This document shows, piece by piece, positions 6,577-15,372 of a stretch of DNA of 37,811 bases. The stretch covers positions 1-37,811 of the forward strand of contig CAKRGF010000024.1 in NCBI GenBank assembly GCA_934322085.1, in the 5' to 3' direction. Positions within the stretch are counted from its first letter, which is position 1, and each line of letters begins with the position of its first letter. The notes under the pieces were generated by a model that had not been told where the DNA came from, ran no database searches, and saw only the letters and a program-made list of their open reading frames with translations. Source of the DNA: an uncultured Eubacterium sp. GTDB lineage: Bacteria > Bacillota > Clostridia > Lachnospirales > Lachnospiraceae. Made by a program: the position numbers and the translations under genes.

Positions 6577-9162
6577 TTAATCAGTCTTACGAATTACCAA
6601 GATATCGTTTTCCACATCCAGAGAGAGCACATCTCCTACTGCCACTTCATCCGCCAGCATCTTCTTTGCCAGCAGAGTTTCGACATTTTTCTGCAAATAC
6701 CGCTTCAACGGTCTTGCACCATATACCGGGTCATATGCTTTTTCCACAATATAATCAAGTGCCTTATCCGTAACGGTAAGAGAAATTTCTTTATCCTCAA
6801 TTCTGCGGTTAATATCCTTGACAAGCAAATCAATGATGCCTCGGATATCGCTTTTTGAGAGTGGCTTAAACATAACAATCTCATCCAGACGGTTCAAAAA
6901 CTCCGGTCGGAAATGATTTTTCAACTGCGACATCACAAGTTCCTCTGCCTCAGAAGAAATGTTTCCATTCTCATCAATGCCATCCAGCAAAAATTCTGCG
7001 CCAAGGTTTGATGTCATAATCAAAATAGTGTTTTTGAAATCCACCGTACGTCCCTGCGAATCCGTGATTCGACCATCATCCAGCACTTGCAGCAAAACAT
7101 TAAACACATCCGGATGTGCCTTTTCAATTTCATCAAAGAGGACAACCGAATACGGTCTGCGGCGCACAGCCTCGGTCAACTGTCCGCCCTCTTCATAACC
7201 AACATATCCCGGAGGCGCTCCAATCAGGCGGGACACAGAATATTTCTCCATATATTCACTCATGTCGATACGAACCATATTCGCTTCATTGTCAAACAAA
7301 CACTCAGCAAGACTCTTTGCAAGCTCGGTTTTACCAACACCGGTAGGTCCCATAAAGAGAAATGAACCAATCGGCTTAGTTGGATCTTTAATACCTGCTT
7401 TGGAACGAATAATCGCATCTGCCACTTTTGTCACGCCATCATCCTGTCCAATCACTCTCTTATGAAGTTCATCATCCAGATGCAGTGTCTTATTTCTCTC
7501 CGACTCTGTCAATTTAGCAACCGGAATTCCGGTCCAGCGGGAAATAATCTGCGCAATTTCTTCGTCCGAAACACTTTCGTGTACCATTCGTTGGTCGCTT
7601 GTTTTAGCCGCATTTTCCGCTTCGTCCATCAACTGCTGCAACCGTGGCAGCTCGCCATACTCCAGTTCTGATGCACGCTCCAAATCACCGCTGTTTTTCG
7701 CCATTTCAATCTGATTATTCGCATCTTCAATCTCCGTTTTCAATTGATGGATTTTATCAACGGCTGCTTTCTCATTGTCCCAGCGTGCCTTTTTAACCGA
7801 AAAATCTTCCTGCAGTTCACTTAACTCTTTCTGCAGTTCGGTAAGACGTCCCTTACTCAAGTTATCGGTTTCTTTTTTCAGCGCCGCTTCCTCAATCTGC
7901 AGCTGCATAATCTTTCGCTGAGTCTCATCAAGTTCCGTCGGCAGCGAATCAAGTTCTGTCTTAATCAGTGCACACGCCTCATCCACCAAATCAATTGCCT
8001 TATCCGGCAGGAAACGATCCGTGATGTAACGGTCTGCCAGTGTTGCCGCTGTCACAAGTGCACCATCGGTAATTTTTACTCCATGGAAAATTTCGTAGCG
8101 GTCTTTCAATCCACGCAAAATTGAAATCGTATCTTCCACCGTCGGTTCTTCCACCATTACCGGTTGGAAACGACGTTCCAGAGCTGCATCTTTTTCAATA
8201 TACATACGATACTCATCCAATGTTGTCGCACCGATACAGTGCAGCTCGCCACGCGCCAGCATTGGCTTTAACAAGTTGCCGGCATCCATTGCACCATCTG
8301 TCTTTCCGGCACCGACAATTGTATGAAGTTCGTCGATAAACAAAATAATCTGTCCATCGCTTTCCTTCACTTCCTCAAGCACCGCCTTCAGACGTTCCTC
8401 AAACTCACCGCGGTACTTCGCACCGGCTACCAAAGCACCCATATCCAGTGCAAATACCTGTTTATTTTTCAAACCTTCCGGCACATCGCCGCGCACAATA
8501 CGCTGTGCTAATCCCTCAACTACGGCAGTTTTACCAACACCTGGTTCACCAATCAGAACGGGATTATTTTTCGTCTTTCGCGACAAAATACGAATCATGT
8601 TACGGATTTCTTCATCTCGTCCAATTACCGGGTCTAATTTCTGGTCCTTTGCCTGCTCCACCAAATCCGTTCCATACTTAGACAAACTCTCGTAAACTGC
8701 CTCCGGATTATCTGTCGTCACCTTCTGATTGCCACGCACCTGAGAAAGAGCCTGCAAAAATCTTTCCCTATCAATATTAAATTCCTTGAATAACTTCTTT
8801 ATCTCCGGTGATGCTTTGCGAAGCATACTTAAAAACAAATGCTCCACGGAAATGTATTCGTCGCCCATTGCCTTTGCTTCGTTTTCGGCATAAATCAGAA
8901 CTTTGTTCAAATCATTGCCAACGTAAATCTGACCGCCTTCTACTTTCGGTCGTTTATTAATCAAGCCTTCCACCTGCGCCTGGAAAACGACCGGGTCAAT
9001 GTCCATTTTCTTTAACAGACTGACAATCAAACTATCATCGACCGTCAGCATATTGTATAACAAATGCTCCTGCGCCAGCTCCTGATTTCCAAAATCGTAT
9101 GCCGTCTTTTCAAGATTATTTACAATCTCCATTGATTTCTGTGTAAATTTACTAATGTTCAT
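6577..9162 (-). CDS. clpB: ATP-dependent disaggregase ClpB
   Basis: An 861-aa cytosolic Hsp100 chaperone that pulls proteins out of aggregates with the DnaK system. It has the Clp N-domain (1-145), a first AAA+ module with Walker A GEPGVGKT (205-212) and GAKYRGEFEERLK pore-loop region, the ClpB-type coiled-coil middle domain (about 410-530), and a second AAA+ module with GPTGVGKT and GAPPGYVGYEEGG. It has no ClpX/IGF loop for ClpP. The start at 9162 has AAGGGAG 8 nt upstream; the frame is open to 9243 but without a site. Transcribed from a CIRCE-overlapped promoter (9234-9276), so HrcA control is expected. Confidence 0.97.
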   Translation of the reverse strand: MNISKFTQKSMEIVNNLEKTAYDFGNQELAQEHLLYNMLTVDDSLIVSLLKKMDIDPVVFQAQVEGLINKRPKVEGGQIYVGNDLNKVLIYAENEAKAMGDEYISVEHLFLSMLRKASPEIKKLFKEFNIDRERFLQALSQVRGNQKVTTDNPEAVYESLSKYGTDLVEQAKDQKLDPVIGRDEEIRNMIRILSRKTKNNPVLIGEPGVGKTAVVEGLAQRIVRGDVPEGLKNKQVFALDMGALVAGAKYRGEFEERLKAVLEEVKESDGQIILFIDELHTIVGAGKTDGAMDAGNLLKPMLARGELHCIGATTLDEYRMYIEKDAALERRFQPVMVEEPTVEDTISILRGLKDRYEIFHGVKITDGALVTAATLADRYITDRFLPDKAIDLVDEACALIKTELDSLPTELDETQRKIMQLQIEEAALKKETDNLSKGRLTELQKELSELQEDFSVKKARWDNEKAAVDKIHQLKTEIEDANNQIEMAKNSGDLERASELEYGELPRLQQLMDEAENAAKTSDQRMVHESVSDEEIAQIISRWTGIPVAKLTESERNKTLHLDDELHKRVIGQDDGVTKVADAIIRSKAGIKDPTKPIGSFLFMGPTGVGKTELAKSLAECLFDNEANMVRIDMSEYMEKYSVSRLIGAPPGYVGYEEGGQLTEAVRRRPYSVVLFDEIEKAHPDVFNVLLQVLDDGRITDSQGRTVDFKNTILIMTSNLGAEFLLDGIDENGNISSEAEELVMSQLKNHFRPEFLNRLDEIVMFKPLSKSDIRGIIDLLVKDINRRIEDKEISLTVTDKALDYIVEKAYDPVYGARPLKRYLQKNVETLLAKKMLADEVAVGDVLSLDVENDILVIRKTD

Positions 9163-9233
9163 GTCGTTCACTCCCTTCAGTTTCAGTGAAATACAATCTC
9201 TTGTATGTTCTATCATATCTATAACACAGTTAT

Positions 9234-9262
9234 AATATAGCACTCGTTGTTAGCACTGTCAA
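9234..9262 (-). promoter_or_regulatory. clpB promoter
   Basis: On the minus strand: TTGACA (9257-9262), a 17-nt spacer, then TATATT (9234-9239). A textbook housekeeping promoter, overlapped by CIRCE. The leader to the clpB ATG is about 65 nt. Confidence 0.85.
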
Positions 9263-9276
9263 GAGGCGAGTGCTAA
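9250..9276. promoter_or_regulatory. CIRCE element (HrcA operator)
   Basis: TTAGCACTG (9250-9258), 9 bp, GAGTGCTAA (9268-9276): the TTAGCACTC-N9-GAGTGCTAA consensus with one mismatch. It covers the -35. A further TAGCACTC half site lies at 9238-9245 next to the -10. HrcA binding here would repress clpB except under heat or folding stress. Confidence 0.92.
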
Positions 9277-9292
9277 TTTATGAAGAAAATTT

Positions 9293-11092
9293 TTATTCAC
9301 TACGAGAAACAGCAAATGCCACCCCAAACAAAATCCAGAATACCGGTGCCACACAGATGGATGAATCATTGGCAAGCCCTGCCACGAAATACCCGCTGAC
9401 TCCACACAGAAGTGCCAAAGACATTTTCTGACTATGATTCCATTTTCCTTTTTTGAAACATTTACGGATGGTTCTGCCAAAAAGCAGTAGATACAACGCT
9501 AAAAATGCAAGCAGCGCAGGCAGTCCATCCTGAACCCAAATCTGCAAATACATATTATGTGGCTTTGTAACAATCTGTTCATTGAAGCCACAAGTCACTT
9601 TTCCTACATAATCATCATTCGGAAACGCATACGCAAAATTATCCCGACCCACGCCAAGAAGCAGGGTGCGCTTCAACAGCGGAAATGTGCGCGACCAAAT
9701 ATAACCACGGTTTGACGCAAAATCATAATGTCCTTCCATACCAAAAGATTCCACATAGTGAAGCATATCCGGCTTCCCAACTCCGTTAATGTAACGCAGC
9801 CCAACGCCAAGCATAGCAAAATCCCACGAATATTTATCATCCACCGTAAGACGCAAAACATCAAAATAAGTTTTCTGCTCCTGATATGTAATTCGACGCT
9901 TAGTCGCTTCAAACAGAAGTCCCTGATACGCATCCCCTTTTAACTGGACGCCGCTGAATGAATCGCCTGTCATTTCAATCTTTTTTCCATTCTCATTCAA
10001 AGCCTCAAATTCGTAAACCGTTGCATCAGCATCCCACCGAAGCGTAACCATTTTCCCTGAATCCAATGTAATTTTCACACTCGTGCCATCCGAAATCATG
10101 GAAGAAATACGGCGGCTGCACGGCTCTCCATTTCCCTTTATGACAGAGCGAAAGAACGATGGATTTTTCCACAAAGACAAAACCACAAGTCCGACTGCCA
10201 CAACAAATACACCACAAAGAATCTTCCTATTTTTATGGATATCCGAAAACAAAAACAACACCGCCACGCATACTGCCGCACCTACACCAACCATCCCGGC
10301 AAGCGAACCGGAACCCTTTAGCATAATAAGCTGGCACACAGCGGATGCCGCTGCCACAATTTTATATCTGTTTTTTTCATCCTGTACCGCCTCATAAATG
10401 GTAAGCGGAAGCACAAGTGCCACATATGAGCCAACATAATTAGGATTGTAAAGTGTTGCATAAGAAACCCCTTTTCCAAAACTTGCCGTAATTCCATTAA
10501 ACGTCTTAGGCAGCGTATGCATAAACATGGTAAAAAAAGGCGTTGTAACATCATTTGCCAAATAATCCACACCAAAAGCCTGCAACACCCCTAAAACAGA
10601 AAGAATCAGCGACCCAATTAATAGCGCATGTACAATCACTTGAATTTTATTTTCACTTGATAAAAGAAAATAAGCAAGACAAAAAAGAGCAACATAAGCA
10701 GTCACCACAAGTAACCCTTCCATTTGCTCAAATCCACCGAATAACGCATCCATTTTTTCATCCGCAAGCAATGCTGATATTGCGGTAACACTCCAAAATA
10801 CTGCCAGCAAAAACAAAACTATTTTCTGATTTTTAGTCGTCCACACCGCTTTTGCCTGCGCCCGCATCCACTGTGCAGCGCAAAACAAAATAATAATCAC
10901 TGCTCCTAAAAGAATCAGTGCTCCCCGCTTAAAGCCAAGAAAGAAATCAACAAATGAACCGCCGGATGCCCATGTATATTTCCCAATTCCCGATGAATAC
11001 GAAGTCATCATTGTCAATAAGGGAACAACTGCCACGGCAAGAACCAGTGGCAGCATATAAAAATCAAATGAAGTTTTCTTTGACTGTTCCAT
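9293..11092 (-). CDS. O-antigen ligase family membrane protein (copy 1)
   Basis: A 599-aa polytopic membrane protein with about ten or more hydrophobic segments and a large extracytoplasmic loop (about 320-430). Family-like motifs are NPNYVGSYVALVLPL in mid-protein and RGYIWSRTFPLLKRTLLLGVGRDNF plus KPHNMYLQIWVQDG near the end, as in Wzy/WaaL polysaccharide polymerases and ligases. It has a 599-aa paralogue at 19825-21624 with the same landmarks. No glycosyltransferases are nearby, so the glycan it handles is unknown. Four bases separate its ATG from the stop of the 41-aa gene upstream. No terminator is seen before the clpB promoter. Confidence 0.8.
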   Translation of the reverse strand: MEQSKKTSFDFYMLPLVLAVAVVPLLTMMTSYSSGIGKYTWASGGSFVDFFLGFKRGALILLGAVIIILFCAAQWMRAQAKAVWTTKNQKIVLFLLAVFWSVTAISALLADEKMDALFGGFEQMEGLLVVTAYVALFCLAYFLLSSENKIQVIVHALLIGSLILSVLGVLQAFGVDYLANDVTTPFFTMFMHTLPKTFNGITASFGKGVSYATLYNPNYVGSYVALVLPLTIYEAVQDEKNRYKIVAAASAVCQLIMLKGSGSLAGMVGVGAAVCVAVLFLFSDIHKNRKILCGVFVVAVGLVVLSLWKNPSFFRSVIKGNGEPCSRRISSMISDGTSVKITLDSGKMVTLRWDADATVYEFEALNENGKKIEMTGDSFSGVQLKGDAYQGLLFEATKRRITYQEQKTYFDVLRLTVDDKYSWDFAMLGVGLRYINGVGKPDMLHYVESFGMEGHYDFASNRGYIWSRTFPLLKRTLLLGVGRDNFAYAFPNDDYVGKVTCGFNEQIVTKPHNMYLQIWVQDGLPALLAFLALYLLLFGRTIRKCFKKGKWNHSQKMSLALLCGVSGYFVAGLANDSSICVAPVFWILFGVAFAVSRSE

Positions 11093-11095
11093 CCC

Positions 11096-11221
11096 TTATA
11101 CCTCTTCTTCTTTGGTCGAATCCGTAACGCCTGCCACAATCGCAGCTACCGCAGCAACCACAACAATCACTGCCACAATGGCAATCGCCGTAAATACACC
11201 AAGTGCTACTAATGCTCCCAT
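11096..11221 (-). CDS. 41-aa single-pass membrane peptide
   Basis: Unrecognised. From the ATG at 11221 the protein is MGALVALGVFTAI followed by an Ala/Val/Ile helix of about 25 residues and a charged tail TDSTKEEEV. AAAGGA lies about 10 nt upstream; an open frame from 11311 would add 30 polar residues without a ribosome site. It ends 3 bp before the O-antigen-ligase-family gene, so it is probably co-translated and could be a small partner of that membrane protein. Confidence 0.6.
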   Translation of the reverse strand: MGALVALGVFTAIAIVAVIVVVAAVAAIVAGVTDSTKEEEV

Positions 11222-11304
11222 ACTCTCATCGTCCTTTCTCTCTTTATTTCCAACATCATTTGTAATAAGTATAACACTATCTTTCCCATTTTGCACGAAT
11301 AAAT

Positions 11305-11334
11305 TTGACAAGCCTATCTCCTGTCTGTTATAAT
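11305..11334 (+). promoter_or_regulatory. Promoter of tRNA-Leu
   Basis: TTGACA (11305-11310), an 18-nt spacer and TATAAT (11329-11334), both perfect consensus, 11 bp before the tRNA. Confidence 0.85.
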
Positions 11335-11345
11335 TTCACTTGTTT

Positions 11346-11427
11346 GCGGATATGGCGGAATTGGCAGACGCGCTAGATTTAGGTTCTAGTGGGGAATCCC
11401 GTGCAGGTTCAAGTCCTGTTATCCGCA
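11346..11427 (+). tRNA. tRNA-Leu (anticodon UAG)
   Basis: Acceptor GCGGATA pairs with TATCCGC. D-arm TGGCGGAATTGGCAGACGC, anticodon stem CTAGA/TCTAG around loop TTTAGGT (anticodon TAG, reads CUN), a class II variable arm (TGGGGAATCCCG) and T-loop GGTTCAAGTCC. Discriminator A; CCA is not encoded. Confidence 0.97.
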
Positions 11428-11439
11428 CGATAGCTAAGA

Positions 11440-11562
11440 GAAGTGCATAGCGGGGTGTGGGCGGCTGACGCGAGCTTGCTCGCAGGCAGACGCATCACAA
11501 TCCGCGTATATACGGCGATAGCCGTGGGATAAGCGTTTCGGAGAAACGCTTATATGCACTTC
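11440..11562 (+). repeat. 123-nt multi-hairpin element after tRNA-Leu
   Basis: Closed by a perfect 10-bp stem GAAGTGCATA (11440-11449) / TATGCACTTC (11553-11562). Inside are a long imperfect hairpin ending GCGAGC-TT-GCTCGC, a self-complementary GTATATAC, CGGC-GATA-GCCG, and ATAAGCGTTTC-GGA-GAAACGCTTAT (11529-11553). The order gives a cloverleaf-like fold. It is GC-rich and lies between the tRNA and its terminator, so it would be transcribed. It may be a REP/MITE-type repeat or a structured RNA; no family recognised. Confidence 0.65.
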
Positions 11563-11568
11563 GATTCC

Positions 11569-11612
11569 AAGGCTGAAAACATTCTACTTTATGAGTGTTT
11601 TCAGCCTTTTTC
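11569..11612 (+). terminator. Terminator of the tRNA-Leu transcript
   Basis: AAGGCTGAAAACA (11569-11581) pairs perfectly with TGTTTTCAGCCTT (11596-11608), followed by TTTCTTTC. Confidence 0.9.
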
Positions 11613-11699
11613 TTTCTGAAAAACTGCAAAAATTCCGTTTGTTCTAACCAAAATTCTAACAAATTTTCATTTTTTACGATTCTCGTATAAATCTATCTG

Positions 11700-11847
11700 A
11701 TTTCTGTTCATCAGACCAGAGATTTGCCATCCGACTTTCTTCAGATTCCACCTCACAATGGACACCCTTGTCTTTGGCTGTATCCTTCCCACTACTAGGG
11801 CGGATTAGGGACTTTCACCCATTAGAAACGTGCGCCGCAAGGCGCAC
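11700..11847 (-). mobile_element. 5' remnant of a group II intron (probably class IIC)
   Basis: The minus strand starts GTGCGCC (11847 down), has GGGTGAAAGTCCC (11820-11808), and continues with GGATGGCAAATCTCTGGTC and TGATGAACAG (11732-11704), all typical of domain I of bacterial group II introns. The match is lost below about 11700; no reverse transcriptase or domain V/VI follows. The 5' end lies just after the hairpin and T-run of the GH43 terminator, the usual target of class IIC introns. Seems a dead, truncated copy. Confidence 0.6.
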
Positions 11848-11848
11848 A

Positions 11849-11884
11849 ATAAAAAAACTGCCGGCAAGACAATCTTGCCGGCAG
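11849..11884 (-). terminator. Terminator of the GH43 gene
   Basis: Perfect 12-bp stem CTGCCGGCAAGA/TCTTGCCGGCAG (11858-11884) with a 3-nt loop, followed on the minus strand by TTTTTTTATT. 13 bp past the GH43 stop. Confidence 0.93.
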
Positions 11885-11897
11885 AAATGGTATCATT

Positions 11898-14135
11898 TTA
11901 TTTTACTTTGTAATAATCAAAATCAACATATCCACCAGCTTCTTTTGTTGCATAATTTACAAGCCAGCTTCTTGTTCCCATAAATGTTGTCGCAGTATCA
12001 AATCCAAGTGAGAATGGTTCGCCTATGCTCTTCCAATTCTCTCCATCTAAACTATAGAAGAAGTTTGCTTTATCTGCTCTTGTATTGCCTGTATTAAAGG
12101 CATACTCAATCTTAAGATATACTGGTGCGTTTCCTTCGATCTTTTCTTCAGAAACAGCATTTTCTTTTATCTTATCCTCTTTCTTTGCCTTTGCACCACT
12201 ATTCGTATCACTATTGCAGCCCTGGAATACGTAACGGTTACCATTTTCATCGCATTTTACACCAACCATTCCATAGTGTGCACTGATTGCAGCAAGACCT
12301 GCATAATCACCCGGTTTCATATTTTCTGTCAAAACGCATGTCTCTGATGTAAAGTTAGGCCCTACCGTTCTTTGTGTCAGAGAGTTTCTTGCAAACCAGA
12401 TATTCCCTGCTACCTTACCGTTTTTAATTCGATAATAACCAGGATTTTCTGTTACTGACCAGTTGGCGTCATCCGGATTATGGTTCCACTGCCATACTTT
12501 CTTTAGGCTGTCACCTTCCTTAAAATCCGGATAGGAGAAGTCATCATCACCAACAATGTAACTTTCCTTATCACTCTTATTCAACTGGATAGTAAGTGGA
12601 TTCTTAACCTTCTGGCTTGTTCCAAGACAATTTACAAAGTTTCCTTTATCATCATAATAACCCATCATCGGCCAGTCTGGATAATACTTGTTATTCTTTG
12701 TATCAACATAATCCCAGTTTACAGCAAGTATAGACGGAACACGACCAAGACCATCATGATCCTGGAAAAGGAATCCATACCAGTCACCATAGATCGTGTC
12801 CACAATACCACCCTGTGCGATACCGGTTCCATACTCATATGTAGAGCCTTCAAAGATCAATTGAGCTTCCCAGTCTGACGGCTCACTATCATACAATTTT
12901 TTACTTCTATAGCATACTTCTCTGCGGAACCAGTTTCCATAAGAACCAATGATCATAAGGTAATAGTAATCACCAATCTTATAAGCATGAGCACCTTCCC
13001 ATAAAGACCACTTGAATCCGCCCAATGTCTTATTAAACAGCGCTCTTGAACCGCCTTCTTTTACAACTTTTCCAATTCCACCTTCTACCGATGATTCTTT
13101 TAAAGAAATCTTCTGAATGTTATTTCCATTGTAGATAACATACATTCCGTCACCGTCAAAGATCAATGCCGGGTCATGGAAACTTGTCTGTATGTAATAT
13201 GCTTTCCACGTACCATCTTCGATATCCGGTGTCGTGTAACAATAAAAACCATCATTGTTAACATTGTAGATTACATAGAAAAGTTTTGTTTTTTCATTGT
13301 ATTTTAATGATGCTGCCCAGGAACCATTCTTATATGTCTGCTTTCCGTTCTCAAGATTAAATAAATCCTTGTCCGGGAAACGGTTACATGCATAGTTTAC
13401 AATTTCCCAATGAACAAGATCTGTCGACTTCATAACAGGGACACCAGGAACAAGGTTCATCGTTGTACTTACCATGTAGTAGTTCTGACCAACACGAATT
13501 ATATCCAGATCCGGCACATCGGATGCAATACCCGGATAGTCCGCTACAGTAAGATTGTTCTTATCTAATTCCGGCATACCAGGCGCCAATGTTGGACGTG
13601 GTGCAGGAGATCTCGTTACGATCGGTGTTGGTGCTGCCGTCTCCGTTGCGGCTGGCGTTGCTGATGCTGTCGGCTCAACCGGTGCTGTTGCAGACGGTGT
13701 CGCTGTAGGTGTTGTTTTTACCTCTGCTGTTGGCGCTGCCTTGTTTACCGTTTCCGGTGTTGGCGTTGCTACATTCTTCTTTTTCATGCCAGTTACCGTA
13801 ACTTTAACTTTTCCCAATTTTCTTTTCTTCTTTTTACCTTTTTTCAAAACTTCTTTTACTGTTATAGTCGCTTTTCCAGCTTTTATTCCGGTAACCTTCC
13901 CTTTTGATGTTACTTTTGCCACTTGTTTGTTACTGCTGGTAAAAGAATAAGAATGTTTCTTAGTTTTATTCTTGATTAATATACTCTTTTTCTTTCCAAC
14001 CTTAACAGAAATCTTCTTGGTCTTAAGAGAAGCCTTAGCCTTTGCTTCTACATCACTTCCGGCGCTGGATAGTGTTGTGATACAAAGAGCCGAAACCATA
14101 AGACCTGCGATTACTTTTCTACTTGCTATTCGCAT
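11898..14135 (-). CDS. Secreted GH43 glycosidase with Ig-like domain (xylosidase/arabinofuranosidase type)
   Basis: A 745-aa exported enzyme. A signal peptide (1-31) precedes a lysine-rich Big_2-type Ig-like domain (about 35-115; SNKQVAKVTSKGKVTGIKAGKATITV), a Thr/Pro/Ala linker (122-186), a five-bladed GH43 catalytic domain (about 195-510) and a C-terminal beta-sandwich (about 535-745). Candidate catalytic residues: D209 in VPDLDIIRVGQNYY (base), D321 in HDPALIF, and E380 in LWEGAHAYK (acid). It should cleave side-chain or terminal pentoses from arabinoxylan; exact specificity cannot be read. AAGGAGG precedes the ATG. It fits with the GH10 xylanase at 32897. Confidence 0.87.
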   Translation of the reverse strand: MRIASRKVIAGLMVSALCITTLSSAGSDVEAKAKASLKTKKISVKVGKKKSILIKNKTKKHSYSFTSSNKQVAKVTSKGKVTGIKAGKATITVKEVLKKGKKKKRKLGKVKVTVTGMKKKNVATPTPETVNKAAPTAEVKTTPTATPSATAPVEPTASATPAATETAAPTPIVTRSPAPRPTLAPGMPELDKNNLTVADYPGIASDVPDLDIIRVGQNYYMVSTTMNLVPGVPVMKSTDLVHWEIVNYACNRFPDKDLFNLENGKQTYKNGSWAASLKYNEKTKLFYVIYNVNNDGFYCYTTPDIEDGTWKAYYIQTSFHDPALIFDGDGMYVIYNGNNIQKISLKESSVEGGIGKVVKEGGSRALFNKTLGGFKWSLWEGAHAYKIGDYYYLMIIGSYGNWFRREVCYRSKKLYDSEPSDWEAQLIFEGSTYEYGTGIAQGGIVDTIYGDWYGFLFQDHDGLGRVPSILAVNWDYVDTKNNKYYPDWPMMGYYDDKGNFVNCLGTSQKVKNPLTIQLNKSDKESYIVGDDDFSYPDFKEGDSLKKVWQWNHNPDDANWSVTENPGYYRIKNGKVAGNIWFARNSLTQRTVGPNFTSETCVLTENMKPGDYAGLAAISAHYGMVGVKCDENGNRYVFQGCNSDTNSGAKAKKEDKIKENAVSEEKIEGNAPVYLKIEYAFNTGNTRADKANFFYSLDGENWKSIGEPFSLGFDTATTFMGTRSWLVNYATKEAGGYVDFDYYKVK

Positions 14136-14451
14136 AATTACCTCCTTCTAAATTGATTAAAATTTTTTTTTAATTATAGCCCTATTTGTAAGATTATTCT
14201 ATGATATATTTGGTACTTAAATTGAATTTTTTAGTATCTGTTTTCCTTTATAACAAAAAAAATCCACAGGTAACATTCCTGTGGCTGAAGAACTTCCGTC
14301 CTTCGCCTTTTCTTCTTCTGTTACCTCTTTTCAGTACCTTGTTGACTCCTTTTCAACAAGCAAAGCGTTATGCTGCAGAGTTGCCATATTCATCAAGACC
14401 GAGATGGATTGTTCACTTCATCGATGGAACTTTCTCGACCATTCTAAAATC
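14136..14451. other. Intergenic region without a recognised gene
   Basis: AT-rich upstream region of the GH43 gene, then a minus-strand terminator at 14254-14284. Short plus-strand frames here (14201-14488, 14281-14478) have no ribosome site and no recognisable content. The stretch 14285-14450 shows broken coding-like minus-strand pieces that I could not place. Confidence 0.5.
14254..14284 (-). terminator. Terminator downstream of the OPRT-like gene
   Basis: CCACAGG (14264-14270) and CCTGTGG (14278-14284) with a 7-nt loop, followed on the minus strand by TTTTTTTT. It lies 168 bp past the stop of the gene ending at 14452. Confidence 0.75.
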
Positions 14452-15108
14452 TTATCTTCGAACAATTCCCTTTTCTAACGCTTTTTGAATATCCTGATCG
14501 GAAATTACAGAATACACTTTCATACCATATTTTTCTTCTAACAGATGTCTTCCAATTCCACCAGGCATATCATCGCGAGCGAATACTGTTACTAACGCCA
14601 CAACATTAATATCTACGCATTTTTTTGTTTCCTCAATCCACCTATCTACACTTTGTCCTGTAGACACACCATCGTCCACAATAACTACACGCTCCCCCGC
14701 TTGCAATGTGTGACCACATATCATTCGCCCTCTGCTATCAGGATTCTGTCTTGCATGACAATAATTTATGGTTTTTCCATATTTGTTATACAAAACACTT
14801 GCCGCCATTGCTGAAAAAGAAATCCCATGATATGCCATTCCAGTTAATACGTCAAACTCAAGATAATTTTCGCATATACAATCTGCTAATACTTCTCCGA
14901 TTTTACTTATCTGAGCATTGGTAGAGAAATTTTCTGTATTGATAAAATATCCACCGCTCTCTTGAAATATCAGGATTTGATTATCTGCCATAAATCGCAC
15001 AAATTTCTCTTTGTTTGTCAATGCATCCAACTTATACCCAAACAACTCATCTATTGTTACGCCTTTTGCTTTTCGCAATGTTTTGATTGTATTTCCAATC
15101 GAAATCAT
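14452..15108 (-). CDS. Divergent orotate-phosphoribosyltransferase-like protein
   Basis: A 218-aa type I phosphoribosyltransferase fold protein. The PRPP-binding motif is VVIVDDGVSTGQS (141-153), and the preceding loop NYCHARQNPDSRG aligns with the OPRT YxRKxxKxHG loop. In OPRT that loop has catalytic lysines; here they are absent, so it may not make OMP. Residues 1-24 (IGNTIKTLRKAKGVTIDELFG) look like the start of an XRE helix-turn-helix, hinting at a regulatory origin. GGAGG lies 8 nt before the ATG. A cytidine-deaminase gene lies upstream in the same direction, suggesting pyrimidine salvage or sensing. Not annotated as pyrE. Confidence 0.65.
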   Translation of the reverse strand: MISIGNTIKTLRKAKGVTIDELFGYKLDALTNKEKFVRFMADNQILIFQESGGYFINTENFSTNAQISKIGEVLADCICENYLEFDVLTGMAYHGISFSAMAASVLYNKYGKTINYCHARQNPDSRGRMICGHTLQAGERVVIVDDGVSTGQSVDRWIEETKKCVDINVVALVTVFARDDMPGGIGRHLLEEKYGMKVYSVISDQDIQKALEKGIVRR

Positions 15109-15270
15109 AGTTTGTTCCTCCTTAATTTGAATGGATTAAAGAGCTCTTTATGATTTCATTATAAAAAAAATGAAAGATGAAAACAATAACCTAATTTTCT
15201 TGATTTTCTCAACTAGAAGTTGAATTCTTGCTGTTTTTGTTACCATAATAAGCATCACCTTTCAACAGTT

Positions 15271-15357
15271 TCAATCAGATACCCCCAGTTCTGATTCAAG
15301 TTCATCAGCAGATATTGTACCGTTATCACGAATAGAAATTTCTGCTTCCGTTAGAAG
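15271..15357 (-). pseudogene. Short coding remnant between OPRT-like and cytidine deaminase
   Basis: A 28-codon open stretch ends at 15271. Its end reads DNGTISADELESELGVS, like the first helices of a winged helix-turn-helix (xxDGxISxxELxxxLGVS). It has no start codon or ribosome site and a stop just upstream. Probably the tail of a lost gene; parent family uncertain. Confidence 0.35.
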
Positions 15358-15372
15358 TTAGAAGTTCCCTTT

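Noticed and set aside
13555..13950. Plus-strand 131-aa frame rich in Val, Ala and Gly
   Set aside because: It is the complement of the Thr/Pro/Ala linker and lysine-rich domain of the GH43 gene; no ribosome site, no family.
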